From NCBI GenBank assembly GCA_037892935.1, contig JAYXKI010000017.1, positions 744,001 through 808,000 of the forward strand: 64,000 bases of DNA, read 5' to 3'. The notes beneath the pieces are model-generated. The model was not told the origin of the DNA and ran no database searches. It saw nothing but the letters and a program-made list of their open reading frames with translations. This DNA comes from Phlebopus portentosus (lineage: Eukaryota; Basidiomycota; Agaricomycetes; Boletales; Boletinellaceae). Made by a program: the position numbers and the translations under genes. Of this stretch, positions 23,279 through 36,271 are shown in pieces. How positions within the stretch are numbered: the first letter of the stretch is position 1; every line of letters begins with the position of its first letter.

Positions 23279-25223
23279 ATGTCAAGCGTCTCGCAGAATA
23301 CTCCGATGTCGGGCCTTTCTGCGTTATTCAGCTTGTCTGACGCAGCGGCGACGGTGCCGCCGATGCCAGTCTCGAACTCAGAGCCTACAAAGACAACCAA
23401 GGACTTGAAGGACCTGGCATCAGGAAAGCACGGTTCGCATGCTCTTAAGCATCGTCGTCTGAGCTCGACAGGCCAGACGAGGCGGCGGATGAGCGACGCT
23501 CGTGATGCTGTATCAAGGCCTGCGTACGTTCCCACAATTCGTAATCTATTCAAATTCATTCATTCGTTTCTTCTTGACATTTCTCTCGTCTCCATTCTTG
23601 CTTTGTGGACGCACTAGTCCCGCGAACTTGTCTGCGGCATCCGCCCTGGCGTCTTTATCTTCACTCTCGTTGACACCATCCGGGATCAGTTCTGTAAATT
23701 CGTCCGGCCATAACTTACACAGCCACCCGCAAACACGCGGCCGTTCTCAGGCCAATATTAGTAAGCGGTCCAGGCTGAAATTTCGTATGTCGAAACTTTA
23801 TTAACCCAACGTCATATCAAGACCACCAGGCAACATTTGCACCGAGTTCAGCTGGCTCAAATGGAATTGGTAGACTCGCATCGTCTGTCCCGGAGACATC
23901 GTATGCGCAAGACATGGCTTCCAGTGTAGCCGACGATATTGAGGTAGACGTTGAAGATTTTGACGACGGTGCTTCTGTTGCCGACAGCGTCGCTACGCGT
24001 GCAACGGACAAGAAGGCTGGTAAGGGTGTGAAAGTAAAGAAACGTGGCACAATATTCCAGTGCGAGAGTTGCTCAAAGGTCCATAAATATCGTCTTCGGC
24101 TGCTATACTTAGTCTGATCGTTGCTTTACTCATTTAGGTGTATAGACACCCATCTTGCTTGGTCAAGCACCGTTGGGAACATACGCCTCAGTGGCGCGAA
24201 GCGAGCAAATTTATGTTGTCGAAGCATCAGCAAGTTCAGGTGCTGGAGGTGCGATTTCTCGCGGATACTATGTGCGCTTCTTCTGATCATTTTCATCAGG
24301 CTGCTGCTATCCTTTACACCGGATCATCTCTTCCCGATGACAAGTCTTACTGGCCGTCTTATGTGTCTAACGGAGTTGTACCGCCTCCCTCAGCCGATAA
24401 TGTCTCGGGCATGGACTCTCTTACATCAAGCTCTGGTGCACGCTCTACCAACAAGATATCCTCGTCCCTTCCTGGTGTTCACCATCCGGTTAGCTCATCC
24501 GTTCCTGTTCGCGCACAGGCTCCGCAGTTGGATCGTGCCCGCTCCGGCTCAGTCACCTCGACTGCCTCAGGGGGTCCCCGCATGCGCGATTTCACAGTTC
24601 CTAGCGGAATTACTCAGATCAGGCCTGGTCTCCTAGCTCATCCTACTGCTGCCGTCGTACCGACCGGTCGTTTGGGCGGGACAATCTCGACTTATGCTGA
24701 TGAGGAACTCGATATAAATGGAGATAAGGAACAGGCTGATGCGCGCGCTCCCATTCAAGTCATCTCACCGTCCAAGCCTCAGCCAATGTCTGTCCCGCAG
24801 GGCAATGCTGCGGGTAATCGCGGTAATTTCGTCGAGTATCGCGAGAATGGGTCTGTCCTGTCTGTGTCCGGATTCTCTGTCGAGAGTGGCTCTGTCTCCG
24901 CATCCCTTGCGCACTCTGGGGGGTGGTCGCTCCCGCGCTCATCTATGCGCTCCAGTAGCGTTGCACGCTCTTACTCTGGATCGCGTTCGGATGATGAGGA
25001 AGATGCGCTGCACTCGGCCCGCGGAGGCTCTGAAGATGAAATTGATGTGGATGTCGACGTAGCAGACATGCACAGGGATCGCTTTGATGGTGAAACCTCC
25101 TATGGAAGCTATTCGGGTGCTGGCTTTGGATTTACTCACCGCAAAACGGAGCCCGTCATCAAAGAGGAAGCAGACGACAATTGGGAGGAAATGGAAATGG
25201 AGGTGAGCTCTGTTCGCTTTTAA
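23279..25223 (+). CDS. Fungal single C2H2 zinc-finger protein, putative regulator
   Basis: Exon 1 (23279-23523) starts MSSVSQNTPMSGLSALFSLSD. Two phase-matched introns lead through Ser/Ala-rich sequence to DMASSVADDIEVDVEDFDDG. The next junction, ending at 24137, completes the zinc finger FQCESCSK|VYRHPSCLVKHRWEH, followed by TPQWREASKFMLSKHQQVQVLE. An in-frame 51-nt intron (24249-24299) lies before AAAILYTGSSLPDDKSYWPS. The tail is Ser-rich and acidic, with about 500 residues in all. From memory, this finger-plus-KHQQVQ block is shared by many basidiomycete proteins of unknown role. The displayed frame stops at 25221-25223; a donor at 25203 (GTGAGC) and an acceptor at about 25268 would instead end the protein two codons later. 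A nuclear regulatory role is inferred only. Confidence 0.82.
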
Positions 25224-26167
25224 TTAATAGATCTTATCTTGATGTACTCGCGTTCCTTGTTGCCGTAGTTATGAACAGAGAAATCACGAATAAACAAGCC
25301 AATACGGAAGTCTCATTATTTATTGGTCCATTTTCTCCTCTCTTTCTGTGTTCTTCTAATGCGAGCAACGGACTCGGAGCCAAGTAAAGAATATGACACC
25401 TTTTGGAGAAATTCGGATACAGAAGTTTTCTCTTCTCATCTTTTGGATCTCAAACCTCGCTCTCTCAGTTTGTCGCTACAGTGTACACTTAAACATACTA
25501 CGGTTTCTCTTCTTTCCCTTCGTTCGGTTTTCCTTACCTATTATATCTTTTTTATCGAAAGTTCTTTTTGTTTGGTGTAAAGCATTCACAAAGGTTTTAT
25601 GGTTTCTATTTTCTCCTATTTTTTATCGTTTGAGTGTACAATTTTGTGCTATCATCCAACGAGCTTCGTTCAACTCAGTCAATATTCACAGTATTTTCTG
25701 GTCAGTGTGTGTTGCGTGTGGGGTCTATCTGTTAATCATCAGGCATCAAGGGACAGGATCTGAGTTGATCGACTCGGGTTGGCACTACATAATGGAGTAT
25801 GACAAGGAGCAACAAACTTGAAAGAAAGGAGCACGGTGCTGATGAGAGTCAGCTGTCAAGGGGTGGGAAGAGGCCGAGAGACCCCAACTGCATGGTCGAG
25901 AGATTGGTCGGGGTCCAACGCTAGATCAGGAAGGACACCGATGATTAGGAAACAGTAAGGACAGTGGTTGTACCATGAGATCAAGTAAGGAAATGGAAAT
26001 GTGAGAGCAATGAACGTTGGGACGTGAAGGAGACGAGCGCAGCAAGACAAAAAGCGCTGGAAACAAACAAAGAACGTGAGGAAGTATGTACTGTACTTGC
26101 ATACTGACAAGAAATTTGCTCCACGAGATAAGGTCCGATATCTGAAGGCGAAGCACGCAAAGACGTG
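25224..26167. other. Intergenic region between convergent genes
   Basis: This holds 3' flanks of the C2H2 protein gene and the ABC transporter gene. It is T-rich around 25300-25700, with no supported gene. Confidence 0.5.
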
Positions 26168-29100
26168 TCAGGCCTTTGTCTTGGTGCCTGAGCGGAATAG
26201 ACGACCGCGACGGATACGGAAGATATACGTAAAAGCAAACATCAAGGCGATCTAGATGGGAAGATGGGTGGACGTGGAGCAATCTCAGTAAAGTACATCA
26301 ACGAACTTGGTCACTTGTAGGACCTACGTTGAGCAAGCAAGCGGCAAGGACAATCACCACATTTCTCCAACGATGAGAATAGTAGATATTGTACCGCGAT
26401 GCGAGATATTCGTCAGTTGTCCGCGCCGGGCAATACTCACAGATTTCGGAACTGTGAGGATTGTTCAGGTACCCTCCGACTTCGTCGATGAAGACGTTCA
26501 GGTAATCGGCACAGGTTTGACCGGATGGCGGGACGAGCTGGAGGAACTCGGTTTGCGAGCATTTGGCTAGCTGCTGGCCCAGAGCTAAAGCCGATTCATA
26601 TGAAATTTTTGGAAGGAAAAAGACAATCGACATACCTTGTCCGATGAAACCTTCGAGTAAATAAGTCAATGGCGATGCACCGTAGAGCCACTCCTGCCAT
26701 TTGGAATGCGCAGAAGGATGTGTAATTCCATCACTGGTAAGGGGCCGCCAATGAAAGAGATATTTTTGCATGTGCAGTGCAAATGGACTTACAAGATGCC
26801 AGTGAAGGAAAACGAAATGCAGAGAAGCAATGTAGATCTCTTCGTGGACGAAGAGAGCGATGTGACAGCCAAAGCTTGCGTAGTGATGAACAACGGATAT
26901 AAGAGCCCGATGACAAGAAAGGAGTACACGACGCGATCTGTGGGAAAGCCCGTCACCCAATACCAGGCTGAGAAGAATAGGGTGGAGGATATAATATTCC
27001 AAAAGAGCTCCACGAAAAGGTGTGTTGCCAAGAACACCGTCCAGCTGTACATGCAACAGTGCCGCTCTTGCAGTTCGTACACCTGCCGTGTGTCAATGAA
27101 GATGGCTTGAAGTTGGCAGGATATCGGTATGCTGATGATGGTCAGCATGAAAGCGGCCTATAAGAGCAGACTCATTTTCCTCAGAACTTCAAAAATGTCT
27201 AGAAATCAAATACGCACGAAAACCTTTCTCTGCAGTCCATGTAGAGAGTTGTCTGATTGGTAAAACGCAAATCCGATGAAGATTCCAATTAGCAAGCTGA
27301 TCATGAGTTTGGCCAGCAAATACTCTGGGCTACGCCAGTACGCTACGAAGGCTCGTTTCGACAACATACATGCTTGGAGAAACCAATTCATTCCGGACGG
27401 GGTTGAGTATGGCGTTGACTTCGCGATTCTTCGTTGGGATTTCCTCTGAAACTCATCGATATCTCGACGCAACATCCCTATTTCCGGTGAGCGGAGCCAT
27501 TTGCCAGGCCAATCGATGGGGATGTATGCATGGTCGTCAGAGGAAATTAAATTCATCATCCACTCTACACTGTTGCAAGTTATTGGTGATCTTCAGAGGA
27601 AGATAAAGGGACATACGGGTTTTCCGAGGCGCTGCAGAGTTGAGCGCCGTTCCGTTCAAAATAATCAATCACGATCTCGCAATCATTGCCAATGTCGCCG
27701 AAATACACCATCTTTCCTCCTTTATGAAGGACAAGCAATAGATCAAAGTGGTCGAGAATTTCGCTCGAAGGTTGATACATTGAACAAATAATGGCCTGGC
27801 CATGATTTGCAAGGTCACGCAGCAAAGCGACGATAGCCAATGCCTCCTGAGGATCAAGCCCGCTCGTTGGTTCATCAAGAAAAAATAGCAGTCTAGGTTG
27901 AGCTGCTAGCTCGATGCCTATGCTGGTCCGTCTTCGGTTTTCGAGGCTTAATGTACAGACCATGGCATCTGCATAGGCCTCCAGGCCGCACATTTTCAAG
28001 CAGGAATCGACGCTGAGCATGAAGTGAGTGCACACATTAGAGCATACCCGATGACATGAACAATAACTCAAACTCACTATGTCTCCTTTTCATGACGAGA
28101 AACTGTCGTCGGTTGACGGAGTCCGGCAGAGAAACGAAGCGCTTCACGAACTGTCTGTTTGGGATAGTGTATATCTGCTTGCTGGCAGAACCCACTAAGA
28201 GCGATCAATTCGCGTCTCGCAGTAAATACGAGAAAGGAGGGATTAACTTACACTTGTGATTGGAAGCCAGACGGAAGTGGTGTTCCATTCAAGTGCACAT
28301 CTCCAGACACAGCACCCTCTTCATAGCGACTTGCTAGCACCTTCAGGAGCGTCGTCTATGTTTCAAAGCCGGTTTTCAGTAGCTCATCGATGTATGTTGA
28401 ATGATGCACACCTTTCCGACGCCATGCTGTCCAACTAGGGCACAAAGCTTGCGGGGAGCAATATATCCAGATATTCCATCCAATAAAACCTTCTGATCAT
28501 TCCGCTGAGAAACCGCGTACTGAAGATTCTTCCAAGCGAAAACGTCGTTCAGAGGTACTTCATACTGCTCACCACTCCCCGTATCCGTGGCTTGATGAGT
28601 ACGTCGGATATGCCGATAAGGGTCAGATAGCCCATTCGTCGATCCCTGATCCAGGGTCCCTGTTTTGAAATAAGTGAACAATCTTGTATATCCAGATAAA
28701 CTCCACTCGGAGATTATCAGGTAAAAGCCGGAGAACGTCGTTGCGAATGCCGCCATGAAAGCAAAATTCTGAATCTAAGGTCAGATATTTGTGGTAGATC
28801 AGTGGCGGGCTTTACTCACAGTCCACAGATTTGCATACGAATAACCGTACGTATCCTCGAAATAATCGTCACCACTTATGTTTAGCTGCTGAGAGGCTAA
28901 AGCAGCACTGAGACAGGTTTGCGCCGGTAGAAAGGCTGTGCCATAGATCTCTCCTCCGGATGCATAGTCTGAGCACGGTACTTGGACTCCGTGGTACTCG
29001 TTGACTATAAGCCCTTCAAACGCATAACGTAGTGGCTTTCCATGATGAAGGGGAATGAGTCTACGAACAGTAGAGCTTGAACGAGATCATAGACTTACGT

Positions 29101-31684
29101 CGAGCCATGACAACCACAGCGAAACTCGCTTGACGGATGAAGGCAGGTCATTGAAACCGGAGAACAGTAGGAGTAAGATGATGACCGAGCCCGCAAGAGA
29201 ATATCCAGTTGTTTTTGTCAAGATCGCTACGGAGCGAAACAAGGCTTTCATGGTAATTGCAGTTGAAACAACGAACAACAGAAAGACTAGAAAGTGCATG
29301 ACACTTCCTTGGCAACCGGCCAGTATATAAATAGAGGCAGCAAGGCCTGCTTGGGACAGTAGAGTTGTAAAAACGTCGAGTAATGTAGTTGCAACCGCTT
29401 CAGGCAGACGCCTGTAAAGCTCTGCATGGTGATGACGAATTGCACGAAACGCGTAAGAATCAATTTCTAGGCTCTCGACCATCGCTGAAAGGCTGGAAAA
29501 GAGCATAACGATGAATATTACACCGTCCCGGAGGCCAAAGGCCGTGCTTGAACCTGGAGCATGCCAGTAAGCTAGGCCAGTAATGGCACCCTGGAATACT
29601 GGCAGGCTCAAGTCACGTATTAAATCTGACCAGCGATGATAGACGGAGTGGTGACTCACAAAACTTGCATCATAACTGAAATCCAATTGTTTCGCACCAT
29701 AAAATATTTACGTGAGATCGCGACGGAAAGTTGGTGCATCGATGAGCTAATGGTTCGTCGAATGAGCTGAGAACTTCCTGCCTTCGGAGGTGGCATGTTG
29801 CCCAGCTCGGAATTTCCTGCACGACTGGAATTCTTCTGCCAATAGTTTGCCACTTCTAACCGATTTGCCCTTCCCAACGGACTTCTATGAAAAGCGCGTG
29901 CAAATTCCTCGGCAGTGCGAGGTGCGGAAAACGGTCGTCCAGGATTCTGTATTCGTCCGAGAGGATCTGTCACTTAATGGCAACCATGTGAGATGTTTGA
30001 CTACAGAAAGGTCGAGCATGTCTTACCCGAAATCAAGAAATCCGAGGTCGTTTGCCTCGGTAGAGGATCATATCCGAGATCTATGAAGTACTGCCGAGCC
30101 GCGTCTGCCTTGCCGTGGTAGAGCATTCGGCCCTCGCCAATCACGCAAACCTTGTCGAAGAGCTGATACAGAGCTTCCCCTCCTTGACTTAGAGTGACTA
30201 TTGTCGTCATGGCAGATAGATCCGTAGCGATACGTAGAGCCTGAACAAATTCAAGAGCCGCACATGCATCCAATCCTTGTTTATGCTTGTCCCAACAGCA
30301 TACCGTCGCTCGTGCAGCAAGTGCTTCGCATATCGAAACGCGTCGCCCCTCGGATCGGGTAAGTCTGCTGTCTCCCATGAGAAGGTTTTTAGCGCGCCTA
30401 TACGCGTAATTTCAGTCCCGATGGGGAGTCAGCATTTTGAAGATCGAACCTCAACCCGAAGATTGCCGCCAATGCGTCGGATAATTGTTCAATGTCAGCA
30501 GAAGACAAACAACTGTCGTTATTTCGTGCTCTTGCGGCGAAAGAGATCATTTGCAGAACTGTCAGCGTCGGTACGTCAGCTGCGCTGTTAGAAAAGAGAC
30601 AAAAAGAGTGAGTACAACTTCGTTTGACTTCAGACGAACACCTACCTTTCAGGACAATACCATACGCGGTTCCTGAACGAACTAGTGATGTCTCTAGGAG
30701 TGAGTGAACCGTACTGTCTCTCTCCAAGTACGTGGACAAACTCCTTGGTTTGGTTCGCAAGAGTCTTGAGAAACGTACTACATCCGGATCCTGGTCGTCC
30801 AAGCACAACTAAAAATCCTTCATCAGTGTTGTCATCTACAAGTCAAGTCATTGCCACGTACGAAGCATTTCACCGGGGCTGACTACACCTTCAAATCCTG
30901 ATATGAGCCTCCGTGGGGCGCGTTTCCGCAACCTGAGTAGTTGTCTTGCCCATTCTATCGGATTCAGAGTCGACCACAAAGTAGATTGGTAGATGGTCCC
31001 AGATGAAAGACTTCGATCGGCACCAAAGACACTCAGGTCCCTAAAGCCGAGTCCGAAAGCGAGAGACAATGTATCGGAGGAACCGTGTCTAACGAATCTT
31101 TATCAATACGCTTACAGCGGAATGTAGCAGTAATATCGACTCAACCGTTTGATAGTCTCGCGAAGAGCCGCCTCCAAATTAAAGGGCACTAGATATTTAT
31201 CAGTGTACGTGTCTATCTCCAAAATCGACACTTCGGATGTGCTGCTCTTGGCGACTCGTTTCGTCCTAATTATTCGAGGTTCCTCAGAAAGCGGAGGGCT
31301 GGGGAGGTTGGATCCTGGTTTCCTGCCTCGTTTACGTTTCTGCTTCCTCTTGGGAGCCTTATCGTTCCTATTCTCTGGCAAATAGGCAGAATACTCGGAT
31401 GTCAGGGAGAAACGACTACGAAGATGTTCGACTCCTTCGGGATCAAAGTGGTCGATCGCGACTCTCGATACCCGTTGTCCAGGGCTACGAGGATCATTGT
31501 GAGAACATGAGGATGCAGCATCCGTCTCAGGTTCGAAGTCGAAAGTGATGAACGGCTCGAATGACACCAGCACACGATCCTTCATGTCCAAGACAGTCCG
31601 AGCGCGACCGGGCCTCTGAAGCCCATAGTAATCGGGATCGTCTCTCTCTTCATCGGGAGGTGCCTCTGGCGGTGGCGGATGCAT
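26168..31684 (-). CDS. PDR-type ABCG full transporter with unusual N-terminal region
   Basis: This is a plasma-membrane efflux-pump candidate laid out (NBD-TMD)x2. The N-terminal exon (31684 to 31146) contains [14 protein letters not shown], a basic [10 protein letters not shown] run and [15 protein letters not shown]; the last resembles the FDLExxLR element before NBD1 in fungal PDR pumps. NBD1 has an intact Walker A (GRPGSGCST, about 30780-30800) and a CWD...GLDA Walker B/D-loop, but the signature reads [11 protein letters not shown], not VSGGERKRVSI. TMD1 spans about 29080-29980. NBD2 has GQHGVGK|TTLLK (split by an intron), [12 protein letters not shown] and [16 protein letters not shown]2 spans about 27560-26250, and the last exon (26168-26251) gives [16 protein letters not shown]. 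The start is uncertain: an exon at 31884-32066 could extend it. The NBD1 change raises doubt about activity. Confidence 0.8.
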
Positions 31685-31883
31685 TCCCTGTCGTTCTTGA
31701 GGAGATAGTCGGAGGTCAACTGCAGGGCGAGTACTGCAAGGATGTCCATTCTTATAGGATATTGAAGCAATTCCTAGTCGACATTGCTGACGCTGGGCAA
31801 AAAAGTAGTGTGTGAGGCCTCCGACTACTCATCGTAGCTAAGGGCATCACAGTGAGCATGAAGGGTATCTAGTAAGTTAGTGC

Positions 31884-32066
31884 TCACCGATTCTTACTAG
31901 CCGGAGGTGACCGTTGGGGCGAGATGACATTCTTGGTACTTGACTCAAGATACCAGCCAAACTTGCTAGAAACACGGCCGCAGATACCGACTTCCTCTAA
32001 ATGCGCCATTGGAACTTTGACCACAGTTGATGAGTTTCGCCAGTCGTAGAACACGGATCGCGACAT
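31884..32066 (-). CDS. Possible upstream exon (of the ABC transporter) or separate small ORF
   Basis: An ATG frame starts at 32064-32066 with MSRSVFYDWRNSSTVVKVPM and runs 60 codons to about 31884. A GTGAGC donor after KN(R) is in phase 2. It could join an acceptor near 31741 (CCTTGCAG), giving a continuous frame into the [10 protein letters not shown] start of the ABC transporter N-terminal exon. The family motif is unknown. It may be the true first exon of the transporter, an independent small gene or chance. Confidence 0.35.
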   Translation of the reverse strand: MSRSVFYDWRNSSTVVKVPMAHLEEVGICGRVSSKFGWYLESSTKNVISPQRSPPASKNR

Positions 32067-32200
32067 TTCATGCTCGTTCTATTTTTATAACAACTACGAA
32101 ATGAACACAAGTTACTGAAACTGAGATACGAATAGGTAAGCGAGGAAGCTTCACTGAAGCGAAGAAGGCGCACCTAGATCTACATAAGACAAGTCATCCA

Positions 32201-35200
32201 CTATGCCTTTCCCTTCCCTTTCGCCTTCCGCATCTTTCTCTTTCGACCAATGATACTCCCGATGGATTTTTCTGACTCCATAGGCCCGCCCCCGCTAGCT
32301 TCAATTTTAGTGACAGACTTCAAACCAGACTTCGCCGCTGAGCTCTTTGCTATCTTTCTTCGTTTAGTTGGGGTCGCACCGTTCGATTCTGCGTCGACTT
32401 CGCCGTCATCATCACCGCTAACGATAGAGGCTGAGCGAGCTCGTTTCGGTTTTGATTTCGATGCCTAACAGAAGAATCACAAAGCCGTTTAGTAAAGTCA
32501 GATTATATGTAATCTGGGATTGCAAAGTAGCACGAACCTCAATATTCTCTTTCCGCCTATTCACCACTTGCGCGTTCTCGATAGAGAACTCCACTATGAG
32601 CGTTTTCTTGCTGCCTTTGGCACGGCCCTCGCTGGACTTAAGACGTTCAAGCTCGCCCTTCAGCCGTCGTAGGCGCGCTTCAATGTCCTCGCCACCCTCT
32701 CCATTGGCATCAGCTTTCGACTTCGGTTTTGCATTTCCAGTTTCTAAGGTCTTTATGAGATCCCGGACCTCATCCTTCCACCATTCTTCCAGAAGAGCGT
32801 ACAGAGATCGGTTGTTGTTGGACCATCGCAAGACACGCAAGGCATCACTGTGTCGTTTCATCTCGAGGAAGCCGTACCCTCGACTCCTGCCTTTGTCTGT
32901 CAATGGATCGACACGGTTTGCCTGACGCACAATCTTTGCTTGTTTCACGCCTGTCTCGCGCTCGGCCTTCTTTCCCTTCCTCCTTTTCTTACTTTCAACA
33001 CCTTCTGTATGAACGATCTCATCGTCCGCTCGCACCTCTTCGGCTGAAAGCGGCTCGCGCTCCCCGCGCTTGACCTCTTCCTCAAAAGCGCGCATAGCAT
33101 GAATACCAAGACGCTTCAAAATACGATCGGACACAAACAAAGGTATCTGTCGCATCGAAAGTCGCGTTTTGGAGACATACAGCAACGGATTTGACTTTAA
33201 TAGGTTGCGACGAGCGTTGAACGATGCTTGACGCTTCTCGATTTCCGTAGCGCTCAGAGATGCTGCTGCGGGAGAACTAGGGAAAATGACGCCTTCTCGA
33301 AGGAGGTACAAGTTGCGCTTGTCAGCTTTCTCGCGTTGTCGCTCGCCCTCATCTTTTAGGCGCACCGCTTCGTCACGCGTCACCGCTCGGGCAACGTCTA
33401 GAGTGCGCCCGTGAAGTACAAGAGGTTGCGCGAGGGATGATGAAGGATCGGGAGTGAGCAATGAAGGCAATGAGAATGGATTTTTCTTGTTTGGCGCGAC
33501 AGCAGGAGTGCTTATACCAGCTTCGCGACTTAGGAGCTCGCTCTGCTGGATAGCCTTGTCTGCATCTTCTTTGTTCCAAAAGCAGGCGAAGCCGGTTCCT
33601 CGCGATCGACCCGTTTCAGCATCTACAGTGATCCGTGCGTATCGAAGAGGACCGAAGGTTCGGAAGCTGCGTTGGAAGGTAAACCAGCCGAGGACAAAAT
33701 TGAAGAGAACGGGCAACTTACAGAACACGTAACTCATCCTCCGTAGCGTCGAATGGCAAGTTGCGTACGAACAGGGTAGTCCCAACGTCCGTTTGGGGTA
33801 GAGTGGGCTTGATCGGCTCTTCTGCAACCGAGCGTTCCTCATCGTCTTCTAATGCCTCATCACTTCCTGACTCTGATTCAGAATCGTCCTCATCTCGTAA
33901 GTCTGAACTGGATTCCGCCTTGTTTTCCGAAGTCTCTTCACTCTCCGTGGGTTGCTCGTCTAGTGTCTTCGCTTTTGCCTCTTCCCATCTGTCCTTGCTC
34001 AAAGCCCAGTCAACAGCTAGAATCCGAGATCCAGCTCCGCTAGTCTTTGGAGCATTCTCGCTTGATTCTATCGTATCCTCGTCACCTGAACTATTATCAT
34101 CCTCGTTTTCCGGATCTTCTCCCGTGTCAATTTTGGTTTTCTCGCGTAACTGTCTCCTGAGCCGTTGCCTTTCCTTCTTGTTAAGCGTTGGAGCTACTAT
34201 TGAGCCCGCCTCGATAGCACGTCCGTTTATACCAGCGATTGCCTTCTCGGCGTCCTTTCTAGAGAAGAACCACACGAATGCGAAACCTTTCGCCCGAGGT
34301 CTTCTGTTGTCGTTCTTCGCATCTTCTGCCGATGGGTTGTTCATAGGGATGTTGATGGAGTAAACAGGTCCAAAGGGTAGAAAGAGAGCACGGAGGTCCT
34401 TTTCAGTAATCTATAGTACCCACGTAAAAAGTGAGCAACTAAGCGAAATAAGAGGTCGGTTATGTAAACCCACATCCCAGGGCAGATTTCGGACAATCAG
34501 GCGACTCGCTCGACTCGGAGCAGCCGATGAGTTAGAATCTTCCTTCTTCGCAGGAACCTTAGCCAGATTCTCAATTCGTTTCTTCAGAGCGACGGACAAT
34601 ATACAGCCTTTGTAGATATGCGCGTGCAGTTTGTCAACGGCATGAGCGGCGCTACTGGGACTCGAGAAGAGAGCATGAGCTAAGTGTATTTAGCAGTCAG
34701 CTGGAGTCAGGCATATCTGCAACGTGAGAGGTACTTGCCTACTCCTGGCTCTCCTTCAAGAAGCTCCACGCTTTCTGCTCCTTCGTACTTCCGTATCTTC
34801 TTCCACAATGCCTTCTTGTCAATAGAACCGGGCAGACCGGAGATAAGTAATGTGCGAATAGCATTCGGATCCTTTGGAGTTTTCGGATGAGGCACTTGAG
34901 GAATACCTGATGCTTTGCGTTCGCTGTTGACTTTCTTCTCGGTGGATCCCTCCTTCGGCTACAGGATCTGGTCAGTAACATGCAAAGCCTCTTGGAACGG
35001 ACCAGTACTTGCTTTACGATCTGCCATCTGCACTCGTAACTTCCGACCATTCAGCTCAAGCCCGTCTCTTTCAATCGTATCCAAAGTAGACTTCGCATCT
35101 TCGGTGATTGCAAATGAAACGTAGCCGACGCCCTTCGAGACATTGTCTTCTAAGACTACGAAGGCAGATCGTACTGGAGCGAAGTCAGAAAACAAGGTCT

Positions 35201-35378
35201 TCAGGTCTGTGGACGTTGCGGTGTATGGGAGATTTGAGACGAAGAGCGTTGACCTACGCGTGGTCAAACTTCAGCACAACTCTTGAAGCCGTCCGAAATG
35301 TTGAACGCACCCTGATGGCCTTTGGTCATCTGCATCTCTTTGCTTTCGTTTTCCAAGCACCACAGCATCCTCAGACAT
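32201..35378 (-). CDS. NOP4: Nucleolar RNA-binding protein Nop4 (RBM28-like), 60S ribosome biogenesis
   Basis: This multi-RRM nucleolar protein is needed for large-subunit rRNA processing. Exon 1 starts at 35376-35378 (MSEDAVVLGKRKQRDADDQ). A short intron (GTGCGT...CGTAG) joins to STLFVSNLPYTATSTDLKTLF, the RNP2 of RRM1, with GVGYVSFA as RNP1. RRM2 has TLLISGLPGSIDKKALWKKI. RRM3 has RLIVRNLPWD and KGFAFVWFFSRKDAEKAI. A long acidic Ser/Asp/Glu linker precedes RRM4, with TTLFVRNLPFDATEDEL and GTGFACFWNKEDADKAI, then the Nop4-typical tail NLYLLREG, RRNLLKSNPLLYVSKTRLSMRQIP and GRSRGYGFLEMKRHSDALRVLRW. The C terminus is basic (SIIGRKRKMRKAKGKGKA) and stops at 32201-32203. Domain order and the SKTRLSxRxxP block are characteristic. 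It is essential in yeast. Confidence 0.92.
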
Positions 35379-36271
35379 AACCGGTTTACTGCGAGCAAAC
35401 GTTTGAAGAACTCGGGTTTGAATACAGAATTCCAAAGTAAAACCAAAACTTTTGGTCAAGCAACCGTGAGAACTACGCGCCAAAGATGGTCTGACGCGGT
35501 CACACACGTCTCAAACTCCCCCCTCCCTCAAGTTCATCGACGTTAATGTTCACCACACACCGTAACTATTGACACTTGGCATTGTCGAGTCGAGTTTCTG
35601 TTATCCAATCTTTAATTGCTTTAAGGAGAAACGAGTTGTATAGATTTTTTTGTTGTCCTTCCTGGCTTGAATTGCCCGCATCAACGTCGTTCAAAGCTGC
35701 ATTTCTATCATACTAAGAGGAAGGAAGGCAACGGTGTCTCCTTGGTTTTATCTCATCGACACTGTGAGTAGTTATCCCTTTCTAATTTATCCGATCATAG
35801 TCCATCTCAAGAGCAAAGCGCATTATCAGCTTCGAGAATGCTCTTGCATCCTATGTATTTCAGTCCGCCAGCGCAACATGGCATCGGTTCCGTTTAATCC
35901 TCTTCTTCTACGAACGTGTCATGATGCACCAAGTACGAAATTTCGTCATAATTCCATTAACCGCATGGATATTTTGTTATCGACACATCTTCAGACTAAA
36001 AATATTCGGACACGCGTGGATCTGATCTCGTTTCAGTCACGAGCAACCGACACTTTTCCCCTTCTCGAGGCTCCAGACCATATGCAGCGCTCTGCTGCTC
36101 ATATTCTACCTGATATTCTTCCATGAAATGGACTATTCGGTGCCGGGAAGTGCATGTAAACGTGCGTATCTCGGAAACGAGCGCTGGGACTCGACTGGAA
36201 ATATAAAGGGGCAAGCTACTGTAGCAAGCCAGCGTAGCGTTGAAGAAGGATAATCAAGTCCCGGCTACAAT
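35379..36271. other. Divergent promoter region, NOP4 / ribonuclease
   Basis: No gene is recognised in about 890 bp. The part immediately before 36272 should be the ribonuclease promoter and leader. Open frames here are short and lack motifs. Confidence 0.5.
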
